From positions 447,970-454,834 of the forward strand of contig CP070800.1 of assembly GCA_020343555.1 (NCBI GenBank): a stretch of DNA of 6,865 nt, written 5' to 3'. The notes below the pieces were generated by a model. That model was given only the letters and a program-made list of their open reading frames with translations. It did no database searches and was not told the DNA's origin. This DNA is from Dehalococcoidales bacterium (GTDB taxonomy: Bacteria; Chloroflexota; Dehalococcoidia; Dehalococcoidales; UBA2162). Below, in pieces: positions 1 through 6,390 of the stretch (positions are counted from its first letter, which is position 1; each line of letters begins with the position of its first letter). A program made the translations under genes and the position numbers.

Positions 1-1
1 A

Positions 2-670
2 TCGATTTTATCAGAAGCAGAGAAGCGCGATGCCGATATCCTGGTAATAATCGACGCAGATGCTCAACACAATCCGGATGAGATCCCTCGTTTGGTAGAT
101 GCAGTTAAGTCGGGTTCAGATGTCGTTGTCGGATCAAGAGAACTACAGAAAGATGTAATACCCGGCTACAGGCGGATTGGTCAATCAATCCTGGCTAAAT
201 TTGCCAATATTGCTGCCCGTCAAAATCTTTCCGATACTGAATCGGGCTTCAGAGCATATTCTAAGAAAGCGATTACCGAGATGGAATTGACCCAGCAAGG
301 AATGGCTATATCTGCTGAAATTATTTCCGAGGCTTCACATAAGGGATTAATAATATCTGAAGTGCCTATCTCTGTTTCCTATGACGATGTCAGTTCTTCA
401 CAGAATCCTATTTTGCACGGATTAGGTAATCTGAGTCGAATATTTTTCTTCATCTCAGAAAGAAGACCGTTACTTTTTTTCAGCTTGATAGGTGGAATAC
501 TGTTAATACTAGGTATTATATCGGGAATAGGCGTCCTTCAGATATATTATAGCTCACGTGCCTTTGCTACTGGTAGCGCATTACTCTGTATGCTTCTTGT
601 GACATTGGGCATGCTTTGTATTTTTACCGGAGTGATTCTTAATGCCATTACCAGACGACTGGGAAAATAA
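2..670 (+). CDS. Family 2 glycosyltransferase, DPMS-like, C-terminal part
   Basis: This is the 3' part (222 visible residues) of a GT-A glycosyltransferase whose start lies before the window. Visible residues 14-30 contain the nucleotide-sugar/metal signature IDADAQHNPDEIP (DxD at D18 and D20), followed by DVVVGSR, the usual pattern of dolichol-phosphate mannose synthase-like enzymes. A conserved D(T)ESGFRAYS segment follows the catalytic half. The C-terminus has two hydrophobic stretches, around LLFFSLIGGILLILGI and ALLCMLLVTLGMLCIFTG, which should place the enzyme at the cytoplasmic membrane. Such enzymes usually move a sugar from a nucleotide donor to a polyprenyl-phosphate or glycolipid acceptor; donor and acceptor cannot be read here. 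Roughly 80-100 N-terminal residues are probably missing. It ends in TAA with no clear terminator behind it. The family call is secure; the exact role is not. Confidence 0.9.
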   Translation, partial: SILSEAEKRDADILVIIDADAQHNPDEIPRLVDAVKSGSDVVVGSRELQKDVIPGYRRIGQSILAKFANIAARQNLSDTESGFRAYSKKAITEMELTQQGMAISAEIISEASHKGLIISEVPISVSYDDVSSSQNPILHGLGNLSRIFFFISERRPLLFFSLIGGILLILGIISGIGVLQIYYSSRAFATGSALLCMLLVTLGMLCIFTGVILNAITRRLGK

Positions 671-914
671 TCGTTACCGGTTATGGACAGATTCTGAACT
701 CCTTCCTTACCAAATTGAATTTCTATCTCCATGTCGCGTCGCATTGTTTCTTTGTTTATCTATCCTTCGGTGGCAGATCAGCAAATTCTTATGATATAGC
801 ATAAATTTTCGGTAATGATCCTATACTTATTATTTGAATAGAGCGAAATACCTATATTTTTTACATAAGTGTATAATAAAATCGTGCATAATCAAGAATT
901 GATGAATAACGATT

Positions 915-923
915 TGGTATAAT
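915..923 (+). promoter_or_regulatory. Extended -10 promoter element
   Basis: TGGTATAAT combines a consensus TATAAT hexamer (918-923) with the TGn extension used by vegetative sigma factors when the -35 box is weak. No good -35 hexamer is found 16-18 bp upstream. Transcription would start near 930, giving a response-regulator leader of about 120 nt. GTTACGA and GTTA at 944-958 would lie just downstream of that start, a position suited to an operator. The assignment rests on consensus match only. Confidence 0.4.
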
Positions 924-1037
924 GTTTAGTATCATGTGTAATTGTTACGAAACGGTTAGTGGATTGAGGAGTGCTTTCAAACTTATATGGGTAGATATAG
1001 CGTTAACTCCAAAATATTGGGAAATCAGGAGTTAGAT

Positions 1038-1044
1038 GAGAGGT
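1038..1044 (+). promoter_or_regulatory. Ribosome binding site of the response regulator
   Basis: GAGAGGT sits 7 nt before the ATG at 1052 and fixes that start. A second purine-rich AGGAG at 1027-1031 lies 4 nt before an out-of-frame ATG at 1036, which would encode only 11 residues and overlap the start of the regulator gene. Confidence 0.6.
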
Positions 1045-1051
1045 AGAATAA

Positions 1052-1735
1052 ATGAAAGCTTTAATAATTGAAGATGACATCAATGTTGCCGAAGCAGTAT
1101 CACTGTGTTTCCAATTAAGATGGCCTGATATCAATCTTCATCATGTGATAAACGGTGGGGATGGTATATCTGCTCTTAATTCAAAAACATTCGATATAGT
1201 AATTCTTGATATAAATCTTCCAGATATGAGTGGATTCGATGTTCTTCAAACTATACGTTCTTTTTCGTCAGTCCCTGTTATTATCCTGACCGTACGAGAG
1301 AAAGAAGAAGAGGAAGTACATGGACTGGAAATAGGAGCAGATGATTATATCGTTAAGCCATTTAAGCCAAGGGATCTTATTGCCAGAGTAAATTCCGTTC
1401 TCCGCAGAGTTAATCTCTCAAAAGTATCGATCCAGAGTCCCGTTCTCGCTAAAGGTAAGGTAAGTTTGAACCTATCTAGAAACGAAGTGAATATCAATGA
1501 TATGACGCAGAAGTTAACACCTAATGAAGCTCAGATATTGTACACTCTAATGAATAATTCAGGTAATATAATTAGCAGTGAAGAGATATCGCAGGCAGTC
1601 TGGGGAAAAGATTTCGATGATAACAACCGTATCAGGACATATATAAGAAGATTAAGACTAAAATTGAACGATAACCCACCAAGGATTATCCGAAGTAAAC
1701 GCGGTAAAGGTTACAGTTTTTTCAGCCCCGGTTAA
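1052..1735 (+). CDS. OmpR/PhoB-family response regulator
   Basis: This 227-residue two-component transcription regulator has the standard family length and two-domain layout. The receiver domain (about 1-118) has the acidic pocket E7-D8-D9, the phospho-acceptor D53 in ILDINLPDMSGFDVL, the switch threonine T80 in ILTVRE and K102 in DDYIVKPF. The C-terminal winged-helix domain (about 132-227) carries LTPNEAQILYTLMNNSG, the recognition-helix region IRTYIRRLRLKL and the final wing IIRSKRGKGYSF. All residues needed for phosphorylation and DNA binding are present, so it should be a functional cytoplasmic regulator. No histidine kinase gene lies on either side in the window, so it is an orphan here and its signal and targets are unknown. 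The gene has its own leader and probable promoter. The adjacent membrane-anchored protein gene, which shares leader words with it, is a candidate target; that is inference. Confidence 0.95.
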   Translation: MKALIIEDDINVAEAVSLCFQLRWPDINLHHVINGGDGISALNSKTFDIVILDINLPDMSGFDVLQTIRSFSSVPVIILTVREKEEEEVHGLEIGADDYIVKPFKPRDLIARVNSVLRRVNLSKVSIQSPVLAKGKVSLNLSRNEVNINDMTQKLTPNEAQILYTLMNNSGNIISSEEISQAVWGKDFDDNNRIRTYIRRLRLKLNDNPPRIIRSKRGKGYSFFSPG

Positions 1736-1976
1736 TACTTCAGTTGTGCTAGCCTGAATTTGGAAACCTGGTATTTCCGCTGATATTCCATCATTTCTTA
1801 CATATTCGCTCTATTGTATGTCGTAACGAGATAGTTTCAGACCACCCAGTCGAATTAATTCAAGAATGACGCGATATAAGGAGTGCTTGCACAACTCACC
1901 TTTATTAAGAATATTTATGATTTATTTAGATAATTTTATTCAATATTCAGTCTTTGTTTCTCATTCAGGAGTTAAC

Positions 1977-1988
1977 ATGCCAGTGTAA
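1977..1988 (+). other. Possible three-codon leader mini-ORF (Met-Pro-Val-stop)
   Basis: ATG CCA GTG TAA follows an AGGAG sequence at 1967-1971 by 5 nt and ends 23 nt before the next gene's ATG. It looks translatable and could tune access to the downstream ribosome binding site, but a four-codon match can easily arise by chance. Confidence 0.2.
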
Positions 1989-1996
1989 CTTAGATA

Positions 1997-2010
1997 CGGG
2001 AGGAATCCCG
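1997..2010 (+). promoter_or_regulatory. Ribosome binding site inside a small hairpin
   Basis: CGGG (1997-2000) can pair with CCCG (2007-2010), leaving AGGAAT as a 6-nt loop, so the GGGAGGA ribosome binding site is partly in the stem and partly in the loop. It lies 6-7 nt from the ATG at 2012 and supports that start. The hairpin is short; whether it controls translation is unknown. Confidence 0.45.
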
Positions 2011-2011
2011 G

Positions 2012-2584
2012 ATGAGAAAACACAAGCAGAAAACGATACTTTTCGTATTATCAGCAGTTATAATTACGCTTGTTGTCTATTGTGTTGGAGACCGCATTTT
2101 ATCCTTTACTTATTGTTTACCCAGGGAAAACACAACTATAAAAACATCTCAGGTACAGATCCCGACTGTTGAAGCAAGACTGGTTGAAACTCATACCGTT
2201 GAGTATGTGGAAGAGATCGTTGTAGAAAAAGAATACGTAGACGTCATACGCCACGTACCAGTTGAATTTCGGAATTTCACAAACCGGACAGAACTGGAAC
2301 AATGGCTCGAAAAAAGGAACCAGTTAACATCAATTCGTTTTAAACATAAAGATACCGTAATCGATTGTGACGATTTTGCTTTCGAATTGCAGCAGAAGGC
2401 ACTCGCAGACGGGTTTATTATTTCTTTCGAAATTATTGGTAGTGGCGAATATAACGAGCTTTTCAGCACACAATTACCGGAAGGACAGGCACTTCATGCG
2501 ATTAATCTGTCAATAATAGGTAATGATGTCTATTATATCGAACCTCAGACCGGTGAGATAGTATACGCCGCGTACCTCGATTAG
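2012..2584 (+). CDS. Membrane-anchored protein with transglutaminase-like Cys-His motif
   Basis: This 190-residue protein has a basic N-terminus (MRKHKQK) and one hydrophobic segment at about 8-26, read as a signal anchor with the rest outside the cytoplasm. Residues 53-85 are rich in Val, Glu and Tyr and look like an extended or coiled spacer. The C-terminal domain has VIDCDDFAFELQQKA (C119), then ALHAINLSI (H162), then YYIEPQTGEI (E177). A Cys at the start of a helix, then a His, then an acidic residue on a strand is the order seen in transglutaminase-like and related papain-fold cysteine enzymes, and DCDDFA resembles the nucleophile helix of those families. I infer a small Cys-His hydrolase or transferase, possibly acting on cell-wall or surface proteins; an inactive binding domain is also possible. 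The start is supported by a good ribosome binding site. The gene converges with the methyltransferase gene. The name is tentative. Confidence 0.75.
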   Translation: MRKHKQKTILFVLSAVIITLVVYCVGDRILSFTYCLPRENTTIKTSQVQIPTVEARLVETHTVEYVEEIVVEKEYVDVIRHVPVEFRNFTNRTELEQWLEKRNQLTSIRFKHKDTVIDCDDFAFELQQKALADGFIISFEIIGSGEYNELFSTQLPEGQALHAINLSIIGNDVYYIEPQTGEIVYAAYLD

Positions 2585-2689
2585 ATATTATTATCGATAA
2601 GAATGCATGATGACAGCAACATTGAGTTGAAAAATTACTCTGACGCGATTATATGTTAGTAAATTTATATTAATTTAGATCTGTATTAT

Positions 2690-3511
2690 TCAGAATGACC
2701 CTGAACCTTTATCAGTCTGTTTCAATGGTTTTCTGGCAACGATGAAGAGCCATTCGTACAGCATGTCAAAGTATCCGTGCTTTTCGATGTAATTGTGAAG
2801 ATAGAGTAACTCACTGTGGTACCTTTCAGGAGTAAAGTCCTCGACGGTCCAGGGACAGGTTATCAGGTGATAAACGATTGCGCCAACATCAAAAAATCTG
2901 CCGAAATTTATCTCATCTGCTTCATCGATTATTTTGAAACCTTCTTCAACCATTCGTTCTTTGAAAACCTTGAGGTTCCAGATTGACAGTTTCGTTGCTT
3001 TCTCCCCCTGAATAATCATACCAAGATTAATGGTGGTCAATCCTCCCAGTTGCTGGGTAACATAATACCCTCCGGGCTTGAGTATCCGGTAGACTTCACT
3101 GCCTGTATAGCTGGTATGGCGGTTGATAATCGCATCGAAGTAATCATCCTTGAAAGGCAGATCCCCGAAAGGCGGTTCTTTACCTTCTTCTATGCCGATG
3201 ACTTCTATTCCGAGAGGTTCGAGTGTTTCTATTGCACGTGTAATATTCGGAGAATAATCTTCTACCGCGTAGGTATGTCCTGGCAACGGATGAATTCGTG
3301 ACAGTATTTCACCTCCGGCAGTTCCTATATCCATGAGTGTATCTATGCCATCAAGATAAGGTTGTACCTTATTTATATAATTCCACTTTGTCGGGGCGTC
3401 GACCATGCGGCGAGAGTCTGTGATATGAGAGAAGTCCCAGCCTTTGAAAGATTGAGTGTCTTCGACAGCCCGATTTATTAGGTTTTCAAAGCTATTTTCG
3501 TTGTTTTTCAT
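2690..3511 (-). CDS. Class I SAM-dependent methyltransferase
   Basis: This 273-residue protein (from the start at 3511) has a Rossmann-type methyltransferase core. The SAM-binding motif I is TLMDIGTAGGE (about 58-68), followed by an acidic end of strand 2 in YAVEDYSP, a motif IV-like FDAIINRHTSY and the post-motif segment EVYRILKPGGYYVTQQ. The N-terminal FKGWDFSHI is a recurring opening in one group of bacterial Methyltransf_11-type proteins of unknown substrate. No membrane segment is seen, so it should be cytoplasmic. The reading frame extends to a TTG at 3577, but that codon has no ribosome binding site and lies inside a dyad. The ATG at 3511 is preceded by GAAGGTGA and is preferred. It follows the PrpD-family gene by about 120 bp on the same strand. 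The acceptor could be a small molecule, RNA or protein. Confidence 0.9.
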   Translation of the reverse strand: MKNNENSFENLINRAVEDTQSFKGWDFSHITDSRRMVDAPTKWNYINKVQPYLDGIDTLMDIGTAGGEILSRIHPLPGHTYAVEDYSPNITRAIETLEPLGIEVIGIEEGKEPPFGDLPFKDDYFDAIINRHTSYTGSEVYRILKPGGYYVTQQLGGLTTINLGMIIQGEKATKLSIWNLKVFKERMVEEGFKIIDEADEINFGRFFDVGAIVYHLITCPWTVEDFTPERYHSELLYLHNYIEKHGYFDMLYEWLFIVARKPLKQTDKGSGSF

Positions 3512-3515
3512 GATG

Positions 3516-3523
3516 TCACCTTC
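3516..3523 (-). promoter_or_regulatory. Ribosome binding site deciding the methyltransferase start
   Basis: On the minus strand GAAGGTGA ends 4 nt before the ATG at 3511 (7 nt counted from the AAGG core). No such sequence precedes the upstream in-frame TTG at 3577, so the shorter protein is preferred. Confidence 0.6.
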
Positions 3524-3565
3524 GTTTTTCTCATTTAAACGTGAGTGTGGTTTGTATGAAAGATA

Positions 3566-3602
3566 AATACCCCCCAATATCTTTTTATAACTGAGGGGTA
3601 TT
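3566..3602 (-). terminator. Possible stem-loop terminator after the PrpD-family gene
   Basis: AATACCCC (minus 3602-3595) can pair with GGGGTATT (minus 3573-3566), an 8-bp stem with a 21-nt loop that starts 28 nt after the PrpD-family stop codon. The 3' arm is followed by TATCTTTC, a weak T-rich tract. The long loop makes it a poorer terminator than the one at 5183-5212. It could instead be part of the methyltransferase leader: an outer GTGAGT/ACTCAC pair (3603-3608 with 3541-3546) encloses it. Confidence 0.4.
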
Positions 3603-3630
3603 ACTCACATAGTTGGTGAAATACTAGATC

Positions 3631-5061
3631 CTATACTGTCACGTACTCCATTAGTTCTGTAACATCCTCGAGGTTTTCGATGTCGGTAAGGGCTTCTACT
3701 GCATTCTCGATCTGGTTCTTCGTCAGGATTCTTTCCGCATTATGCCTGAATTTTCCGATAATATCATCGTCGGTAGAGCTTGCTTCGGTACCGGTCGTCC
3801 CTTTGCGGTATCGCCGCTCCACGGTAAAGGTCTGTCCCCGTGCGACGATATCGACCTTGCTGAGTGCGGACAGGGGATCTTCAGTCATTATTTTGTCATA
3901 GTCGGGATTAGGTTTGATAGATACTTTGGGCATGAAATTTATTATATCCGGATTATTTATAGTTTCCGGATCGACCCACTCAACGCCACGGGTGATGCGA
4001 TGGCAAGCAACCGAGATGTTATAGGGCATATTGAACTGTGCCGAAGAAATGCTTGAAGGAACTTTCGCTACCGGCCTACCGTCATTATCCAGAGGTCCCA
4101 TCATACCTCGTCCGTATACAGTAACGTTTTCGATTTCATCGGCTTTGATATCGTTCGGTTCGATGATGTCGTAAACACAATCCAGCCCCGAGTGAAATAC
4201 TCCACAACAGGGGTAAGGTTTATAATGCAGGCGATAATCGAAGCACCAGTCTTTTCTCAGGTCTTTCGTTATTTCCTCCGGATACCAGTTCGGGTAGCCG
4301 GTAAAGAACGTAAACCCTCTTTCCGGATTGTCCAGTACCGTAAGATCTCCGGTATATCCCATTTCAGCAAGGAGCACTGCGGTAACGGCGCCCGTACTCT
4401 GCCAGCCCGGTACTGCATACTTGGCCATATAATTATGGCCATCGGCACCCCACCTGCCATAAGAGAGAACCATGCAGAGGTGTCCGGCTATTCCGAGAGC
4501 GTGGTGTGTTGTATCGACATCCATACCCATCAGTCTTGCGGCTCCGGCGGCGGCGCCGAAGTTTGAATAGGCATTCCCGGTATTACCCATTTTGCCCTGC
4601 CTCTGGCGCTGAATATCCTCAATACTGATATTATGCCTGCCGACAGCCCGGGCGAGTCTTGCTGAAACCTCAAGACCTATCGCCGTTGCCAGGATCAGGT
4701 CTTTACCCGAAGCCATATTCATTTCAGCCATTGCCAGGACGGAAGGAATAACATAAGTTCCATCATGACCTCCTGCGATGATGTCACTATAATCCAGCGT
4801 AATCATCAACTCTCCGTTAGCAAGAGCGGCGCTGTTACATGAAACTATGTCATTGGTACCGATTATCGATGCTTCAGGAGGACCGCCGTAACGGCGACCG
4901 ATAGCAGCGTTCATCTTCCCCTTGTCGGTAGTCAGACCTCCGAGAGCACAGCCAATGTGTTCCATCAGGATGCGTTTCGTTTCCTTGATAATGCGGGGTG
5001 GCAGGTCTTCATACTGTGTATCGATGGCAAATTGTGCCAGTCCGCGTGTGATTTCACTCAT
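3631..5061 (-). CDS. MmgE/PrpD family protein
   Basis: This 476-residue cytoplasmic enzyme has close to the usual family length. Members include 2-methylcitrate dehydratase, cis-aconitate decarboxylase and iminodisuccinate epimerase; all abstract or add a proton next to a carboxylate. The large helical domain shows LDYSDIIAGGHDGT (about 89-102, H99) followed by YVIPSVLAMAE, the family's conserved histidine region; the usual form is nearer HPGS, so HDGT is a small variation. MAKYAVPGWQSTG (K214) matches the conserved lysine before the Pro-Gly helix, and KPYPCCGVFHSGLD (K281, H290) matches the second lysine motif that opens the smaller domain. The expected catalytic groups are therefore present. 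GGAGGG lies 6 nt before the ATG. The gene follows the enolase-superfamily gene but is separated from it by a strong hairpin. Context suggests organic-acid catabolism; the substrate cannot be assigned and I avoid the name prpD. Confidence 0.92.
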   Translation of the reverse strand: MSEITRGLAQFAIDTQYEDLPPRIIKETKRILMEHIGCALGGLTTDKGKMNAAIGRRYGGPPEASIIGTNDIVSCNSAALANGELMITLDYSDIIAGGHDGTYVIPSVLAMAEMNMASGKDLILATAIGLEVSARLARAVGRHNISIEDIQRQRQGKMGNTGNAYSNFGAAAGAARLMGMDVDTTHHALGIAGHLCMVLSYGRWGADGHNYMAKYAVPGWQSTGAVTAVLLAEMGYTGDLTVLDNPERGFTFFTGYPNWYPEEITKDLRKDWCFDYRLHYKPYPCCGVFHSGLDCVYDIIEPNDIKADEIENVTVYGRGMMGPLDNDGRPVAKVPSSISSAQFNMPYNISVACHRITRGVEWVDPETINNPDIINFMPKVSIKPNPDYDKIMTEDPLSALSKVDIVARGQTFTVERRYRKGTTGTEASSTDDDIIGKFRHNAERILTKNQIENAVEALTDIENLEDVTELMEYVTV

Positions 5062-5182
5062 ATCATCCCTCCATTATTGATTTGTTAACATAAATCGTTG
5101 CTACGAGTATCACCCTTGCAATGACAGTTTATATAAAAAGATTTCCGTATTACCCGGTTGCATTGGACGATCATTGTACACT

Positions 5183-5212
5183 AAGAATCCCCCTGATTTC
5201 AGGGGGATTCTT
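5183..5212 (-). terminator. Strong inverted repeat, terminator of the enolase-family operon
   Basis: AAGAATCCCCCTGA (5183-5196) and TCAGGGGGATTCTT (5199-5212) form a perfect 14-bp inverted repeat around TT, in practice a 12-bp stem with a GATTTC loop. It begins 14 bp after the enolase-family stop codon on the minus strand, so it most likely ends the reductase-enolase transcript. If the G/C core forms the hairpin, the remaining GATTCTT acts as a short T-rich tail. There is no long T run beyond it, so some read-through into the PrpD-family gene is possible. Confidence 0.75.
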
Positions 5213-5226
5213 GTTTATCCTTAATG

Positions 5227-6360
5227 CTAGTTACCGTAGGATATGGGCGCTTTCCCTGTTGTGATCAGTCTGGGGATTATCTCGTCATTTAATTCGAGCC
5301 CAAGACCGGGTCCGTCAGGTGGATAGAAGTATCCGTCTTTGAACACCGGAGGATTCTTCGAAAGGTCCTCGGTGATCGGCGGATTAGTGGTATCCCACTG
5401 GTTATGAAGCAAAGGCGGACCAAGATTTGCATGAGCGAACTTGGTCATCCAGGGATCGGCTGCCAGGAAATGTGCCTGGGCTGAAGCTTCGTATCCTGAT
5501 CCTACCATCGAACCGCAGGTAATAGCCAGGTTAGCGGCTTCGGCGATGGCAGCCCATTTCCTGGACTGGTATATACCACCTGTCCAGACAACCTTGATAC
5601 AGGCGCCGTCGGTCGCGTCTTTCTTGATACACTCCAGTAGTCCAGGGATCTCGACAGCTGATTCGTGCGCCCATACCGGTGTATGGAGTTTGTTCCGTAG
5701 CCTTCTTAGTCCGTCATAATCCCAGGTAGGTACCGGCTGTTCTACCTTGTACAGCTTGAACTCTTCAAGTCTGAGAGCTAGATCAAGTGCTGTTGAATAA
5801 TCAAGTCCACCATTAGCATCGACACCAAGCAGGACTTCATAACCAACAGCGTCACGTATTGCTTTGATATTAGCAACATCGTCGAAGACCGTAGTACCCC
5901 ATCCAGGTCCGACCTTGCATACGATATTAGTGACTCCATTCTCTACAACTGTCTCGGCGATCCTAGCTCTTTCAAGGGCTGTTCCGTGAGAGATCATCAT
6001 ACCTATTCCCAGTTTTTCACACGCTTTACCTCCAAGGTACTGGTAGACAGGCATGTTCAGGGCTTTTCCTACTATGTCATGCAGAGCGAAATCTACTATT
6101 CCCATCGCCGCTCCATTGTGGGTAAATGACCTGAGCATGTTATTTACAATGAGTCCGATATCCATCGGATCTGCCCCGATTAGAACTGGTTCCCACTGCT
6201 TGATAGCAAGCATGACATTATCTTGTCCGCAGGTTCCTCCGTCTGCAGCCCCTATGATCCCTTCATCGGTATGGATTTTAACCAGGACTACGTTGGAACC
6301 CATGCCACCGCCCTTCCTCGGTATCGTACATGGAATGGCTTCTACCTTCGTGATTTTCAT
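5227..6360 (-). CDS. Enolase-superfamily protein (mandelate racemase/muconate lactonizing type)
   Basis: This protein (377 residues from the ATG at 6360; numbers below count the extra Met at 6363) has the superfamily's N-terminal capping domain (about 1-120) and a C-terminal (beta/alpha)7-beta barrel. These enzymes bind Mg2+ and remove the proton alpha to a carboxylate to form an enolate. Metal-ligand motifs are GVDANGG (D182), KVEQPV (E208) and WAHESAVE (E234, with H233 where many relatives have Asp). IVCKVGPG keeps the second, catalytic lysine of the KxK motif (K150) but has Val for the first. At the opposite barrel strand, IKVVWTGGI has Trp (W260) where muconate lactonizing enzymes have the second lysine. 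CGSMVGSG and YEASAQAHFLAA cover the C-terminal strand and helix. The pattern points to a dehydratase, epimerase or racemase with a non-standard acid/base set. It follows the aldo/keto reductase gene by 30 bp and is closed by a hairpin terminator. Confidence 0.9.
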   Translation of the reverse strand: MKITKVEAIPCTIPRKGGGMGSNVVLVKIHTDEGIIGAADGGTCGQDNVMLAIKQWEPVLIGADPMDIGLIVNNMLRSFTHNGAAMGIVDFALHDIVGKALNMPVYQYLGGKACEKLGIGMMISHGTALERARIAETVVENGVTNIVCKVGPGWGTTVFDDVANIKAIRDAVGYEVLLGVDANGGLDYSTALDLALRLEEFKLYKVEQPVPTWDYDGLRRLRNKLHTPVWAHESAVEIPGLLECIKKDATDGACIKVVWTGGIYQSRKWAAIAEAANLAITCGSMVGSGYEASAQAHFLAADPWMTKFAHANLGPPLLHNQWDTTNPPITEDLSKNPPVFKDGYFYPPDGPGLGLELNDEIIPRLITTGKAPISYGN

Positions 6361-6363
6361 CAT

Positions 6364-6370
6364 TTCCTCC
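6364..6370 (-). promoter_or_regulatory. Ribosome binding site deciding the enolase-family start
   Basis: The minus strand reads GGAGGAAATGATG. Two adjacent ATG codons are possible: the first (6363) is only 2 nt after GGAGG, the second (6360) is 5 nt after it. Usual spacing favours the second. The protein differs by one methionine only. Confidence 0.6.
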
Positions 6371-6390
6371 GTCTAAAAATATTAGAAATC

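Larger units (their letters stand above)
671..1051. other. Non-coding region upstream of the response regulator
   Basis: This AT-rich 381-bp stretch separates the glycosyltransferase from the response regulator. I see no credible gene on either strand. It holds a perfect extended -10 box at 915-923, a second TATAAT at 872-877 without a recognisable -35 box, GTTACGA at 944-950 followed by another GTTA at 955 (11 bp spacing), the word AGGAGTGCTT at 967-976, and TCAGGAGTTA at 1025-1034. The last two words recur upstream of the next gene. No strong terminator hairpin follows the glycosyltransferase stop. Confidence 0.6.
1736..2011 (+). other. Leader region of the membrane-anchored Cys-His protein
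   Basis: This 276-bp non-coding stretch holds a near-palindromic TCGTAACGA at 1821-1829, AGGAGTGCTT at 1879-1888 and TCAGGAGTTA at 1965-1974. The last two words also occur, in the same order, upstream of the response regulator. TTGCAC at 1887-1892 could be a -35 box, but the matching -10 (AATATT at 1910-1915) is poor, so I do not call a promoter. No terminator-like hairpin follows the regulator stop, and co-transcription with the regulator is possible. Confidence 0.4.

Noticed and set aside
872..877. Second perfect TATAAT upstream of the response regulator
   Set aside because: The TG directly abuts the hexamer instead of leaving one base, and no -35 box lies at 16-18 bp; in DNA this AT-rich such hexamers are common.
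1954..2172. 72-residue open frame overlapping the Cys-His protein start
   Set aside because: It has no family features, is rich in Cys/Tyr as expected of an out-of-frame reading, and overlaps a gene with a better start signal.
2641..2649. TGACGCGAT also present at 1867-1875
   Set aside because: A single nine-base match with no shared context, one copy being between convergent genes; probably chance.
2660..2677. AT-only palindrome TAAATT...AATTTA between the convergent genes
   Set aside because: A six-pair A/T stem is too weak to support a terminator; I see no convincing bidirectional terminator in 2585-2689.
3512..3577. 22-residue N-terminal extension of the methyltransferase from a TTG
   Set aside because: No ribosome binding site, the codon lies inside a dyad, and a good ribosome binding site precedes the ATG at 3511.
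4192..4566. 124-residue open frame on the plus strand inside the PrpD-family gene
   Set aside because: It is antisense to a well-conserved coding region, shows no recognisable domain and has no supporting ribosome binding site.
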